Below are positions 29,401-37,210 of a stretch of 64,000 bases of DNA, piece after piece; the first letter of the stretch is position 1, and the number at the start of each line of letters is the position of its first letter. The notes under the pieces are model-generated. The model was not told the DNA's origin. It made no database searches and saw only the letters and a program-made list of their open reading frames with translations. This stretch comes from Luteimonas suaedae (lineage in GTDB: Bacteria > Pseudomonadota > Gammaproteobacteria > Xanthomonadales > Xanthomonadaceae), in assembly GCF_008312895.1 (NCBI RefSeq), contig NZ_VSSP01000001.1, forward strand, positions 186,001 to 250,000. Direction: 5' to 3'. The position numbers and the translations under genes are program-made.

Positions 29401-30668
29401 TCGTCGGCACCGGTACGACGACACTGATGGCCACGCAGGCCGCGGCGGGCAACTACACCGCGGCCACCGTGGGCCTGACGCTCACCGTGGCGACGCGCCC
29501 GGATCCGACGCTCGATGCGGAAGTGGTCGGCGGCCTGCAGGCCCAGGTGGACGCCAGCGTGCGCTTCGCCAACGCTCAGCAGGACAATATCCGCGGCCGC
29601 CTGCGCCAGCTGCGCGACGGGCAGGGCAATGCTTCGGCCAACCTCCTGACGTTCAGCGCGAGCGCAGGCAGCGGGCCTGGGTTGTCGCTCGGTACGGAGC
29701 AGCTGGGCGCCGGCGTGCCCTCCCTGGCGCATGGCTGGGGCCTGTGGGTGGCCGGCACGATCTCGCTGGGCGAGCGCGATCACCGCAGCGGGTCCAGCGG
29801 TTTCGACTTCCGCAGCAATGGCGTCACCCTTGGCGTGGACCGTCTGTTCGGCCGGAACCTGGTCCTGGGTGTCGCCGGCGGCTTGGGCTGGAATGACACC
29901 GACTTCGACGATTCGCCCTCGCAGCAGGACGCGCGACAGCGCAGCCTGGCGCTGTACGGCCTGTGGCGGGGCGATGGTCCGCTGTTCGTCGACGGTCAGC
30001 TGGGACTGGGGCGGCTGGACTTCGATCTGTGGCGCTGGAGCGAGCTGGCCGATGCCACCGCGCAGGCAGGGCGCGAAGGCGACCAGCTGTTCGGCGGCCT
30101 GACCGTCGGCTATGAACACGCCGGTGAACGCAGCCGCCTGGCCGGGTACGGACGCTACGACGCGAGCCACACCACGCTCGATGCCTACCACGAAAGCGGA
30201 CTGGGCATCTACGATCTCTCCTACGGCAGGCAGACCATCGACAACAGCACGCTTGCGCTGGGCGTGGAGGGCAGCTATCAGCTCAAGGCAACGACGGTAT
30301 CGCTGCGTCCGTACTGGTCGCTCGAGTACAGGCAGGCGCTGGAGAATCGCGGCGATGCGCGGTTGAACTACGTGGTGCAGCCGGTGATGCAGGACTACCT
30401 GCTGGGCATGCGCAGCTACAACGACGACACCTTGGCCCTCGGCGCCGGAATGGACGTCGACCTGGACTCGGGATGGAGCCTGTCGTTCCTGCTGCGGCGC
30501 GAACAGTCCTCCGGGGTCGGCTCCGCCAACAGCTTCGGCCTGCGGGTTTCCTACGGGCAGGCATTGGGTGCGGATGGGGCGATGCGTGGCGATGCGGGAT
30601 ACATGGCATCCGGAATCGATCCCTTCCGGGCGATCGATCCGCATACCGGCCTGCCGCTGCAACCCTGA
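26466..30668 (+). CDS. Autotransporter-type outer-membrane protein with Ig-like repeats (1400 aa)
   Basis: A signal peptide (residues about 1-29, ending PQAAASS) leads into a short Cys-bearing N-terminal domain and an IPT/TIG domain (LASVTPGSGGAGTTVTLGG). Cadherin- and Ig-like stretches follow (VEQDGALVFSSGNGNLISI; DTEPPAVTAIDRVDASPTN), then four ~86-residue repeats (separate entry). The last ~290 residues, from WGLWVAGTISLGERD, are an autotransporter beta-barrel with alternating strands. The barrel normally ends at an aromatic residue, but about 35 further residues (after SFGLRVSYGQ) run to the stop. It is a probable surface adhesin exposed by type V secretion. The ribosome site is strong (GGGGAGGGGG). 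Confidence 0.88.
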   Translation: MYRDLAAWRHRALLLGLLGLACWAPQAAASSFCQLVNSPDGTPRTGSLEPNQNLNINGPNSWANNAGDKVTVEISNPTGLDARGTFTGGGLHISFFGPGVFEGTSSDYYSGGGGTIYISSQEGGFDYTISCESALPVLASVTPGSGGAGTTVTLGGQALYGLADEVAVTIGGVAATITNNTGPSITATVPDGLAVGSHDVTVTTDAGASTLPDAFTVLAANQPPVNSVPGSQTVEQDGALVFSSGNGNLISISDPDAGGGNVRVELAVTNGVATLGSTAGLAFSVGDGTEDASMTFEGALSSINAALNGTTYTPTPGYNGAGSLQITSNDLGNTGTGGAMTDTDTVAITVLAADTEPPAVTAIDRVDASPTNADSVRYAVSFSEAVTGVDAADFSVTATGTATGAVASVATADSTLYTVTVNGIGGDGTLRLDLNGSGTGIIDAAGNPAAGFTGGQAYIVDDVVPVVTSVSVPANGRYLAGDALDFTVHLSEAVIVDTAGGIPYLELTVGSTSRQVSYVSGSGTGALAFRYIVQAGDRDYDGVMLGTTIVANGGTLRDATGNDTAPALNAVGNTSGVLVGAGEQTITFGAQAAQAFVPGGTFALDPVATASSGLPVSYGTRTAGVCTISGTTVTMQSAGTCTIAADQAGNDDYDAAPTVTQDIAIGQAAQAITAFAADPAAPAFVPDGTFTVSATGGASGNPVLFGTATPTVCTVSGSTVTMQSAGTCTLTADQAGNDDYSAAPQARLDVAIGAGSQTITFGAQAARTFAAGGTFALAPMATASSGLPVSYGTQTAEVCTISGSTVTMQSAGTCTVAADQAGNDDYAAAATVTQDIAIGKAVQAISQFAANPDAPTYAAGGTFTVSATGGDSGNPLVFASTSPGVCTIEGATVTMLSAGACALTADQAGNDDYAAAPQATLEVAIAAATPTLTWLEDLQKILGDPAFDLPDPDSDSTGAFSYTSSNVGVATVSGSTVTIVGTGTTTLMATQAAAGNYTAATVGLTLTVATRPDPTLDAEVVGGLQAQVDASVRFANAQQDNIRGRLRQLRDGQGNASANLLTFSASAGSGPGLSLGTEQLGAGVPSLAHGWGLWVAGTISLGERDHRSGSSGFDFRSNGVTLGVDRLFGRNLVLGVAGGLGWNDTDFDDSPSQQDARQRSLALYGLWRGDGPLFVDGQLGLGRLDFDLWRWSELADATAQAGREGDQLFGGLTVGYEHAGERSRLAGYGRYDASHTTLDAYHESGLGIYDLSYGRQTIDNSTLALGVEGSYQLKATTVSLRPYWSLEYRQALENRGDARLNYVVQPVMQDYLLGMRSYNDDTLALGAGMDVDLDSGWSLSFLLRREQSSGVGSANSFGLRVSYGQALGADGAMRGDAGYMASGIDPFRAIDPHTGLPLQP
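28215..29250 (+). repeat. Four tandem ~86-codon repeats, alternating A-B-A-B, inside the autotransporter
   Basis: Units begin QTITFGAQAA (A, 28215 and near 28735) or AITAFAADPA / AISQFAANPD (B, near 28475 and 28995). Every unit has a conserved core VTMQSAGTC followed by ADQAGNDDY and carries two cysteines about 20-22 residues apart, so one disulfide per module is likely. A and B differ from each other more than the two A or the two B copies do, so the present state arose by duplication of an A-B pair. Confidence 0.88.
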
Positions 30669-30922
30669 CGGCGGCGACGCGGACGGCGGGGCGTACAAGC
30701 CGCCCTGCCGATCCGTACAACCAGCCCGGTGCCGGCGCAGGCCGCGTTGCGGCGCGAAGGCGCGGGCGGTGCTCGATCGCCACACAGAAGTCTCGGCTGG
30801 CGTCTGTCGATTCCGGTACGGCCCGATCGTCGTCTGCAGTAAGCGGCGCTTCTTGCCCGCGATGCTACGACCTGCGCGGCGGCCATTCGGCTCCGCGTTC
30901 CCAAGAAAAAACAGGATGACCC

Positions 30923-32401
30923 ATGCAAACCGCCTCCGACCATCCATCTTCCTCCGCCTCCGGACCTGGCGCCCGCGATCACCGCTGGCACGCGCTGATC
31001 GTCGTCTGCCTCGGCGTGTTGATGATCGTGCTCGACACCACCGTGGTGAACGTGGCGTTGCCCTCGATCAAGACCGACCTGGGTTTTTCCGAGGCGGCGC
31101 TGGCGTGGGTGATCAATGCCTACATGCTCACCTTCGGCGGCTTCCTGTTGCTTGGTGGGCGGCTCGGCGACCTGTTCGGGCACCGTCGCCTGTTCCTGCT
31201 GGGCCTGGTGCTGTTCACCGTCGCCTCGCTGGCCTGCGGGCTGGCCGGCTCGCAGACCTTCCTGGTGGTGGCGCGGGCGGTGCAGGGGCTGGGTGGCGCG
31301 GTGGTCATGGCGGTGGCGCTGTCGCTGATCATGACGCTGTTCACCGAACCGGGCGAGCGCGCCAAGGCGATGGGCGTGTACAGCTTCGTCTGCGCCGGCG
31401 GCGGCAGCGTCGGACTGCTGCTGGGCGGCGTGCTGACGGACCTGCTGTCCTGGCACTGGATCTTCCTGATCAACATCCCGATCGGCATCGCGGTCTTCGT
31501 CGCCTCGACCCGGCTGCTGCCTGGCCGGCACGCGGCGGGCGGCAAGGGCCCGCTCGACGTCGTCGGCGCACTGACGGTCACCACGGCGCTGATGCTGGCG
31601 GTATACGCCGTGGTCAACGGCAACGAGGTCGGCTGGGGATCGGGCACGACGCTGGCGATGCTGGCGGTCGCGGCCGCGCTGCTGGCGGCGTTCTTCGTGA
31701 TCGAGTCGCGGGTACGCGCGCCGCTGATGCCGCTGGCGATGCTGCGCCTGCGCAACGTCGCCACCGCCAACGTGGTCGGCGTGCTGTGGTCGGCGGCGAT
31801 GTTCGCCTGGTTCTTCCTCTCGGCGTTGTACCTGCAGCTGGTGCTCGGCTACAGCCCGATGCAGGTGGGGCTGGCGTTCCTGCCCGGCAACCTGATCATG
31901 GCGGCATTCTCGCTGGGCCTGTCGGCGCGGCTGGTGATGCGCTTCGGCGTACGCCTGCCGCTGGCCGCCGGCCTGCTGCTCGCGGCGGTCGGGCTGGCGC
32001 TGTTCGCGCGCGCGCCGGTCGACGGACACTACGTCGCCGACGTGCTGCCCGCCATGCTGCTGCTGGGGATCGGTGCGGGCATGGCCTTCAATCCCATGCT
32101 GCTGGCGGCGATGAGCGACGTCGAGCCGGACCAGGCCGGGCTGGCCTCGGGCGTGGTCAACACGTCGTTCATGATGGGCGGTGCGCTCGGCCTGGCGGTG
32201 CTGGCGAGCGCCGCGGCCGCGAGCAGCGAAGGCCAGTTGGCGGCGGGCGCCGAACGCGTGGCCGCGCTGGCCGGCGGTTACGGCACCGCCTTCCTGGCGG
32301 GCGCGTGCTTCGCCGCGGTGGCGGGTATCGCAGGCGGATTGCTGCTGCGCACGCGCACGCCGGACAGGGAGTCGGGCGAGCCGGCCCTGGCGGCGTCCTG
32401 A
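30923..32401 (+). CDS. DHA2-family (EmrB/QacA-type) drug:H+ antiporter (492 aa)
   Basis: A 14-helix major facilitator transporter. After a polar N-terminus it shows LDTTVVNVALPSI in helix 1, the motif-A loop GGRLGDLFGHRR, ARAVQGLGGA in helix 4 and the antiporter motif C region AGGGSVGLLLGGVL in helix 5. It should export hydrophobic drugs, dyes or metabolites using the proton gradient. No emrA-like membrane-fusion partner or TetR/MarR regulator is adjacent, so it acts alone or with distant partners. AGGA lies just before the ATG. Confidence 0.92.
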   Translation: MQTASDHPSSSASGPGARDHRWHALIVVCLGVLMIVLDTTVVNVALPSIKTDLGFSEAALAWVINAYMLTFGGFLLLGGRLGDLFGHRRLFLLGLVLFTVASLACGLAGSQTFLVVARAVQGLGGAVVMAVALSLIMTLFTEPGERAKAMGVYSFVCAGGGSVGLLLGGVLTDLLSWHWIFLINIPIGIAVFVASTRLLPGRHAAGGKGPLDVVGALTVTTALMLAVYAVVNGNEVGWGSGTTLAMLAVAAALLAAFFVIESRVRAPLMPLAMLRLRNVATANVVGVLWSAAMFAWFFLSALYLQLVLGYSPMQVGLAFLPGNLIMAAFSLGLSARLVMRFGVRLPLAAGLLLAAVGLALFARAPVDGHYVADVLPAMLLLGIGAGMAFNPMLLAAMSDVEPDQAGLASGVVNTSFMMGGALGLAVLASAAAASSEGQLAAGAERVAALAGGYGTAFLAGACFAAVAGIAGGLLLRTRTPDRESGEPALAAS

Positions 32402-32429
32402 TCCTGGGCCGCCGGGCCTGCATGCGTTC

Positions 32430-32516
32430 TGGTGCCGAAGGTGGGACTCGAACCCACACGCTTTTTACGGCGGCGGATTTTGAGTCCGCTGCGTCTACCG
32501 ATTCCGCCACTTCGGC
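32430..32516 (-). tRNA. tRNA-Leu (anticodon CAA)
   Basis: A full cloverleaf on the minus strand. Acceptor arms are GCCGAAG (32510-32516) and CTTCGGC (32434-32440), with an encoded 3' CCA at 32430-32432. The anticodon loop is CTCAAAA with stem GCGGA/TCCGC; the CAA anticodon at 32480-32482 reads UUG codons. The long variable arm (around GCCGTAAAAAGCG) and the T arm with GGTTCGAGTCC are as expected for a class II leucine tRNA. Confidence 0.97.
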
Positions 32517-32566
32517 GCGGGCGCAGAGTATAGCCGAGGCCGGCGCGTCGGTTGACTGGGGCGGCT

Positions 32567-33019
32567 TCAGAATCCGCCGTAGCGGGCCATGGCGGCGGCG
32601 AGGACGAAGATCGCCGCGATCAGCGCCAGCTGCAGGCGGACGAAGCCGCGCATGCGGGCCAGCTCCGCCACGGCGGGGACGAAGCCGGGATCGGCCCGCA
32701 ATGCCTTGCGCCAGCGCAGGACGCGCAGGGTCGGGACCACGGACAGCGCGGCGACCAGCAGGAAGGCGCCGAATTTGGCGTGGAACCATGGGTTGTGCAG
32801 GTAGTACTGCCAGCCCTTGATCCCGTAGAGCAGGCGTAGCCCGCCGACGATCAACAGCAACCCCGCGCTCATGCCGTAGCCGGCGTCGATGCCGGCGAGG
32901 CGGCGGACGGCCGCAGCGTCGACGGTGCCGCGCAGGATCGCCGATTCCAGGACCAGCATGGCGACCAGGCCGAAGATCAGCAGGTGATGGGCGGCGGCGA
33001 GGAGGAGATCGAGGAGCAT
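32567..33019 (-). CDS. DUF2214 family membrane protein (150 aa)
   Basis: Four hydrophobic helices are visible: residues about 3-25, 48-65, 82-98 and 128-146. The family motif WFHAKFGAFLLVA follows the second helix, after GIKGWQYYLHNP. These proteins are predicted inner-membrane proteins with a CopD/cytochrome-like look but no assigned role. It is co-oriented with the tRNA gene just downstream and has no operon partner. Confidence 0.85.
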   Translation of the reverse strand: MLLDLLLAAAHHLLIFGLVAMLVLESAILRGTVDAAAVRRLAGIDAGYGMSAGLLLIVGGLRLLYGIKGWQYYLHNPWFHAKFGAFLLVAALSVVPTLRVLRWRKALRADPGFVPAVAELARMRGFVRLQLALIAAIFVLAAAMARYGGF

Positions 33020-33099
33020 GGCGGCGGGACCGAGGAAGCCTGCCCGTCAGTCTAGGCGGCCCTGCGGGCAAGCGGCAGGTGCCGGAAGGCATCGCCTTT

Positions 33100-33147
33100 C
33101 GTCATTTCCGCCTTCGCGGGAATGACGGGGCTGAAGCGGGAATGACG
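33100..33147. repeat. CGTCATTTCCGC-type palindromic repeat
   Basis: A short inverted repeat, CGTCATTTCCGC / GCGGGAATGACG, at 33100-33127, with a partial second copy of the right arm (GCGGGAATGACG) ending at 33147. It is of the widely scattered proteobacterial REP-like type and related to the copy embedded in the penicillin acylase gene at 45607. Confidence 0.75.
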
Positions 33148-33262
33148 GCACTCGGGTAAGCGCCGTTCATGGCAGAAGACACCTCTGGCACGCCACCAGA
33201 TGATCCGTCTGGTCTCGCAAGGAGTTCGCTCATCCAGCCCGAAGGGGGCGGGAAACGTGCCC

Positions 33263-33856
33263 TCAGGCAGCGCGGTCGACGCTCAGGCAGGACTCGGTGC
33301 GCCGATACCACTCGCCCTGTTCGTGCACGAACTTGGCACAGTGGTCCATTGGCGCCTTGTAGATGTGTACCGACACCGCGACGCTGCGTCCGCTGACGTT
33401 GCCGATGGTGTGGTACTCGTGCGGCGGGATCAGGCTGCCGGCGCTGCCGGCACCGGCCTGCAGGCCGCCTGCGGCGCGGAAGCGGAAGCGGTCGCCGTCC
33501 CGCTCGAGGAGCTCAAACTGGGTGATCTCCAGTTCGCCTTCCCAGACCCCTTCCACGCACCACAGCCCGCAATGGTCGTGCACCGGCGTGCCCTGGCCCG
33601 GACCCCAGGTCATGGCGACGATGCTGTAGCCGTGCTCGGGGCTGCGGTAGATCTCGCGGCGGGCGTAGTGGTCGGCGATCGGCTCGTACACGCAGCCGGG
33701 CAGGCGCACCTCGGGGTCTCGCATCATCTCGCACAGGGTGTTGCGCAGCGCGGCGGTGATGGCGTGCTCATCGCCGCTGGCCACGGCGGCGTCCACCGCG
33801 GCGATGAACTTGTCATGGCCGTCGAAAGAAATATCGGGCTGAGCGGAACCTGTCAT
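33263..33856 (-). CDS. Cysteine dioxygenase family protein (197 aa)
   Basis: A cupin-fold CDO type I enzyme, which oxidises the thiol of cysteine (or a related thiol such as 3-mercaptopropionate) to the sulfinate using non-haem iron. The iron ligands are His93 and His95 in PVHDHCG and His164 in VSVHIYKAP. Cys100 in LWC could form the Cys-Tyr crosslink region, but I cannot place the tyrosine partner with certainty. It is cytosolic and monocistronic. Substrate is inferred from the family only. Confidence 0.87.
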   Translation of the reverse strand: MTGSAQPDISFDGHDKFIAAVDAAVASGDEHAITAALRNTLCEMMRDPEVRLPGCVYEPIADHYARREIYRSPEHGYSIVAMTWGPGQGTPVHDHCGLWCVEGVWEGELEITQFELLERDGDRFRFRAAGGLQAGAGSAGSLIPPHEYHTIGNVSGRSVAVSVHIYKAPMDHCAKFVHEQGEWYRRTESCLSVDRAA

Positions 33857-34189
33857 GCGGACATTCTAAGCCCGATGCGCCGTGGCTGCCCAAACCCCGC
33901 CGCTCCGCGGCGGGGCGCGGTGAACACCCGGCGCCGCGGTCTCCTTCGGACCGGATCGGCCCCTGCGGAAGTGGCGGCGGCATGTCGCCGCCGGGAAGTC
34001 GCGACACCTGTCGGCGCCCGCACCCGGTCGCGACTTGCCGATGGCGGCATGCCGATGGCGGCATGCCGTCGCCACTCCCACAGGCTTCCGGCGCCGGCCG
34101 CTCGCGCGGTAGCCGCTGCCACCCTCGCAGGGTGTTGGCGCCGGGACAGGCCGCTTGCAAGCCGCCCGATCCCGGGTTAGCTTCGGTCC
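33857..34189. other. Intergenic region upstream of the asnB leader
   Basis: 333 bases with no gene. It holds a GC palindrome (CCCCGCCG / CGGCGGGG near 33894-33915), a direct repeat of GATGGCGGCATGCC near 34039-34066, and a possible promoter for the leader: TTGCAA (34155-34160), 17 bases, TAGCTT (34178-34183). That pair would start transcription at or next to the leader ATG. Confidence 0.4.
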
Positions 34190-34288
34190 ATGCCGCTTCA
34201 CACCGCCATCACCCGCGCCCCGTCCAACGCGAACAATCCGCGTTCGAATCATCGCGCGCCCACGTGGCGGGTCGGCGGACAGGCATAG
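34190..34288 (+). CDS. Candidate Asn-rich leader peptide of asnB (32 aa)
   Basis: A 33-codon frame (ATG 34190, TAG 34286) lies 127 bases upstream of asnB. Residues 12-20 read SNANNPRSN, so four of nine are asparagine (codons at 34226, 34232, 34235 and 34247), the end product of the enzyme encoded downstream. A strong intrinsic terminator follows within 30 bases. This is the layout of his, thr and leu attenuators, with asparagine as the sensed amino acid. No Shine-Dalgarno is evident; a weak promoter would place the transcript start at the ATG, so leaderless translation is possible. It is not in any catalogue I can recall, so the call is an inference from composition and position. Confidence 0.65.
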   Translation: MPLHTAITRAPSNANNPRSNHRAPTWRVGGQA

Positions 34289-34341
34289 GCGGCAACACGA
34301 ATACCTGACCTCCCCGAAACCCGCGCACCGCGCGGGTTTTT
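34211..34341 (+). promoter_or_regulatory. Candidate asparagine attenuator with four pairing segments
   Basis: Segment 1 ACCCGC (34211-34216), segment 2 GCGGGT (34267-34272), segment 3 ACCCGC (34319-34324) and segment 4 GCGGGT (34332-34337) can pair 1:2, 2:3 or 3:4. The Asn codons lie between segments 1 and 2. A ribosome stalled there for lack of charged tRNA-Asn would mask segment 1, free 2 to pair with 3, and prevent the 3:4 terminator, allowing asnB transcription. Confidence 0.6.
34317..34341 (+). terminator. Intrinsic terminator upstream of asnB
   Basis: A perfect 10-bp stem AAACCCGCGC / GCGCGGGTTT with a three-base loop ACC, followed by T residues (34337-34341). It lies after the leader peptide stop and 75 bases before the asnB ATG, so it must be read through for asnB expression. 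Confidence 0.85.
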
Positions 34342-34415
34342 GCGTGGTGCACCCGGACCGCGTCCTCGCCCGGACACGGATCGCGTTCCCGAACCACGAC
34401 ACGGAGAAAACCCCC

Positions 34416-36116
34416 ATGTGCTCGATCCTCGGAATCTTCGGCCTGCAGGCCGGCGACGATGCCGCCGCGCTGCGCCGGCAGGCGCTGGAACTGTCGCAGC
34501 GCCAACGCCACCGCGGCCCCGACTGGAGCGGCGTGTACCTCGACGACGGCGCCATTTTGGTCCACGAACGCCTGGCGATCGTCGATCCGGCCGGCGGTGC
34601 GCAGCCGATCCGCTCGGCCGACGGCCAACTGGTGCTCGCAGTCAACGGCGAGATCTACAACCACGCCGAACTGCAGGCGGCGCTGCGCACGTCCTGGGAC
34701 TTCCAGACCGGTTCCGACTGCGAGGTGATCAGCGCTCTCTACCGCGAGAGCGCCGCGGCCGGGGACGATCCGGCCGGCTTCCTCGAGCGCCTCAACGGCA
34801 TCTTCGCCTTCGCCCTGTGGGATCGCGCGCGGGGCAGGGCGCTGATCGCCCGCGACCCGATCGGCGTGTGCCCGCTGTACTGGGGCCACGACCGCGAAGG
34901 CCGGCTGCGCGTGGCCTCGGAGATGAAGTCGCTGGCCGACAGCTGCGCCGACGTGGCGCAGTTCCCGCCCGGCCACTACTACGACAGCGCCGCCGATGCG
35001 CTGGTGCGCTACTACGCGCCCGACTGGCGCGATTACGACGCCGTGGAAGGGGTGGCGGTCTCGCCGGACGCACTGCGCGAGGCGTTCGAGCGCGCCGTGC
35101 ACCGCCAGCTGATGAGCGACGTGCCCTACGGCGTGCTGCTCTCCGGCGGCCTGGACTCCTCGCTGGTCGCCGCGGTCGCCGCGCGCTACGCGCGCCGGCG
35201 CGTGGAGGACGACGACCGCAGCGAGGCCTGGTGGCCGCGCTTGCACTCGTTCGCCATCGGCCTGCAGGGCTCGCCGGACCTGGCCGCCGCCGAGATCGCC
35301 GCCGAGGCCATCGGTACCGTGCACCACGGCTTCGAGTACAGCTTCGAGGAAGGCCTGGACGCGCTGCCCGAGGTGATCCGCCACATCGAAAGCTATGACG
35401 TCACCACCATTCGCGCTTCCACGCCGATGTACCTGCTGGCGCGGCGCATCAAGGCCATGGGCGTGAAGATGGTGCTCTCGGGCGAGGGCAGCGACGAGAT
35501 CTTCGGCGGCTATCTGTACTTCCACAAGGCGCCCGACGCGCGCCAGTTCCACGAGGAGCTGGTGCGCAAGCTGGACGCGCTGCACAACTACGACTGCCTG
35601 CGCGCCAACAAGTCGATGATGGCCTGGGGCGTGGAGCCGCGCGTGCCGTTCCTGGACCGCGAGTTCCTGGACGTGGCCATGCGCATGGACGCCAGTTACA
35701 AGATGGTCGGCGCCGGCGGCGATGGCCGTCGCATCGAGAAGGGGGTGCTGCGCGAGGCGTTCGCGGGCTACCTGCCCGAGTCGATCCTGTGGCGGCAGAA
35801 GGAGCAGTTCAGCGACGGCGTCGGTTACGGCTGGATCGACGGCCTCAAGGCGCACGCCGAAAGCCAGGTGAGCGATCGCGAACTCGCCGCCGCCGCGCGT
35901 CGCTTCCCCGTCAATCCGCCGCAGACCAAGGAGGCGTACCACTACCGCAGCCTGTTCGAGCAGTGCTTCCCCACGCCCGCCGCCGCGCAGAGCGTGCCCG
36001 GCGGCAAGTCGATCGCCTGCTCGTCACCGACGGCGATCGCCTGGGACGCGGCGTTCGCCGATGCAGCCGACCCGTCGGGGCGGGCGGTGGCGGGGGTGCA
36101 TGCCACCGCCTACTGA
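34416..36116 (+). CDS. asnB: Glutamine-hydrolysing asparagine synthetase (566 aa)
   Basis: AsnB makes asparagine from aspartate, ATP and glutamine. Cys2 (MCSILGIFG) is the glutaminase nucleophile exposed after removal of Met1, with HRGPDWSG and the AVNGEIYNH ammonia-channel segment. The synthetase domain has the PP-loop SGGLDSS near residue 245 and SGEGSDEIFGGY near 355. Length matches the E. coli enzyme (554 aa) plus a short tail. The preceding leader peptide and terminator suggest control by asparagine supply. No neighbour suggests specialised peptide synthesis, so this is the biosynthetic enzyme. Confidence 0.95.
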   Translation: MCSILGIFGLQAGDDAAALRRQALELSQRQRHRGPDWSGVYLDDGAILVHERLAIVDPAGGAQPIRSADGQLVLAVNGEIYNHAELQAALRTSWDFQTGSDCEVISALYRESAAAGDDPAGFLERLNGIFAFALWDRARGRALIARDPIGVCPLYWGHDREGRLRVASEMKSLADSCADVAQFPPGHYYDSAADALVRYYAPDWRDYDAVEGVAVSPDALREAFERAVHRQLMSDVPYGVLLSGGLDSSLVAAVAARYARRRVEDDDRSEAWWPRLHSFAIGLQGSPDLAAAEIAAEAIGTVHHGFEYSFEEGLDALPEVIRHIESYDVTTIRASTPMYLLARRIKAMGVKMVLSGEGSDEIFGGYLYFHKAPDARQFHEELVRKLDALHNYDCLRANKSMMAWGVEPRVPFLDREFLDVAMRMDASYKMVGAGGDGRRIEKGVLREAFAGYLPESILWRQKEQFSDGVGYGWIDGLKAHAESQVSDRELAAAARRFPVNPPQTKEAYHYRSLFEQCFPTPAAAQSVPGGKSIACSSPTAIAWDAAFADAADPSGRAVAGVHATAY

Positions 36117-36152
36117 ACCGTCGCGCCACCGGCTCGTTCGCTTGCCGAGGTA

Positions 36153-36734
36153 CTACGCGACCCGGCTCACGCTGTGCGGCAACGAGGCTACGATCTCCTC
36201 GGTATCGACGACTTCGGCGAACTCGGCGCGCAGCGTCGCCAGATGCGCGCGCTGGACGTCGTCGGCCGCGACCGTGCCGCCGGCGCCATCGGCCAGGTCG
36301 AAGCAGCAGCAGGCATCCCCGACCACGGTCACGCGGTAGCCGAGGTTGGCGCCGACCCGCGCCGTGGTCGACACGCACATGTCGGTGCTGATGCCGAACA
36401 GCACGATGCGTTCGATCTGGAGGCGGCGCAAGCGCAGGTCGAGATCGGTGCCGATGAAGGCGGCATTGACCGATTTGGCCACCAGCGCCTCGCCCGCCTG
36501 CGGCGCGAAGCCCGCGCGGAAGCCGTTGCCGGGGTGGCCCGGCGCCAGTGACGACCCGGGCTGGACCGAATCGTGGCGCACGTGGATCAGCGGCAGGCCG
36601 CGCTCGCGCCACGCAGCGAGCAGGCGCAGGCCGTTGGCCTCCATCGCAGGATTGTTGCGGCGCGGCCATGGCGGGTCGTCGAAGCCGAGCTGGACGTCGA
36701 TCGGGATCAGCGCCGTCCGCGCGTCGAGGTTCAT
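36153..36734 (-). CDS. Isochorismatase-family cysteine hydrolase (193 aa)
   Basis: The catalytic triad of the family is visible: Asp13 in IPIDVQLGF, Lys87 in VAKSVNAAF and Cys120 in STDMCVSTTARVG. Members hydrolyse amides or enol ethers (nicotinamide, ureidoacrylate, isochorismate); the substrate here is not evident. The start overlaps the stop of the upstream ABM-domain gene (ATGA), so the two are co-translated and probably share a pathway. Confidence 0.88.
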   Translation of the reverse strand: MNLDARTALIPIDVQLGFDDPPWPRRNNPAMEANGLRLLAAWRERGLPLIHVRHDSVQPGSSLAPGHPGNGFRAGFAPQAGEALVAKSVNAAFIGTDLDLRLRRLQIERIVLFGISTDMCVSTTARVGANLGYRVTVVGDACCCFDLADGAGGTVAADDVQRAHLATLRAEFAEVVDTEEIVASLPHSVSRVA

Positions 36735-37111
36735 GCCTCTTCCTCCACGGCCGCGACCGGCGCCGCGTCGGCCGGGTGCCCGCCATAGGCGCGCTCGACC
36801 CGGGCAATGCGCAGCTGGTACTGCGCATACCAGTGCTCGCGGCCGTACTCGCGTGCGGCGCGGTGCTCGGTATGCTCGCGCCAGGCGGCGATCGCGGCCT
36901 CGTCGGTGAAATAGGCCACGGTGATGCCGAAGCCCCCGGCATCCCTCGCGGACTCGGCGCCGAGGAAGCCGGGCTGCTCCTGCACGAGATCGAACAGCCG
37001 CGCGGCGGCGGCGTCGTAGCCGGCAGGATCCAGGCCGTTGCGCTGGGACGAGAAGATCACCGCGTAGTATGGCGGCGCGGGCAGGCGGGCGAAACCGGAG
37101 TCGTGCGACAT
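36731..37111 (-). CDS. Antibiotic biosynthesis monooxygenase (ABM) domain protein (126 aa)
   Basis: A dimeric ferredoxin-like alpha/beta fold: YYAVIFSSQR, QEQPGFLGAESARD and GITVAYFTDEAAIAAWREHTEH are typical of the ABM/YgiN group. Such proteins can be cofactor-free monooxygenases or haem-degrading enzymes, but many are uncharacterised. It is first in a two-gene operon with the isochorismatase-like hydrolase and divergent from an Lrp/AsnC regulator 99 bases away, which probably controls it. Confidence 0.85.
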   Translation of the reverse strand: MSHDSGFARLPAPPYYAVIFSSQRNGLDPAGYDAAAARLFDLVQEQPGFLGAESARDAGGFGITVAYFTDEAAIAAWREHTEHRAAREYGREHWYAQYQLRIARVERAYGGHPADAAPVAAVEEEA

Positions 37112-37210
37112 GGCGGAAAGCGGCAGTGGAGAGGACCGCACTGTGCCGCTCGCCGGCGCCGGTCTCAACCCGGCACAATGCCGGTCCCGCCCGTCGCCCG
37201 CCGCCTGCAG

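Noticed and set aside
26334-30947. A 1537-codon open frame on the minus strand
   Set aside because: Antisense shadow of the autotransporter gene; the plus-strand protein has clear domains, and the minus product is arginine/glycine-biased with no recognisable motif.
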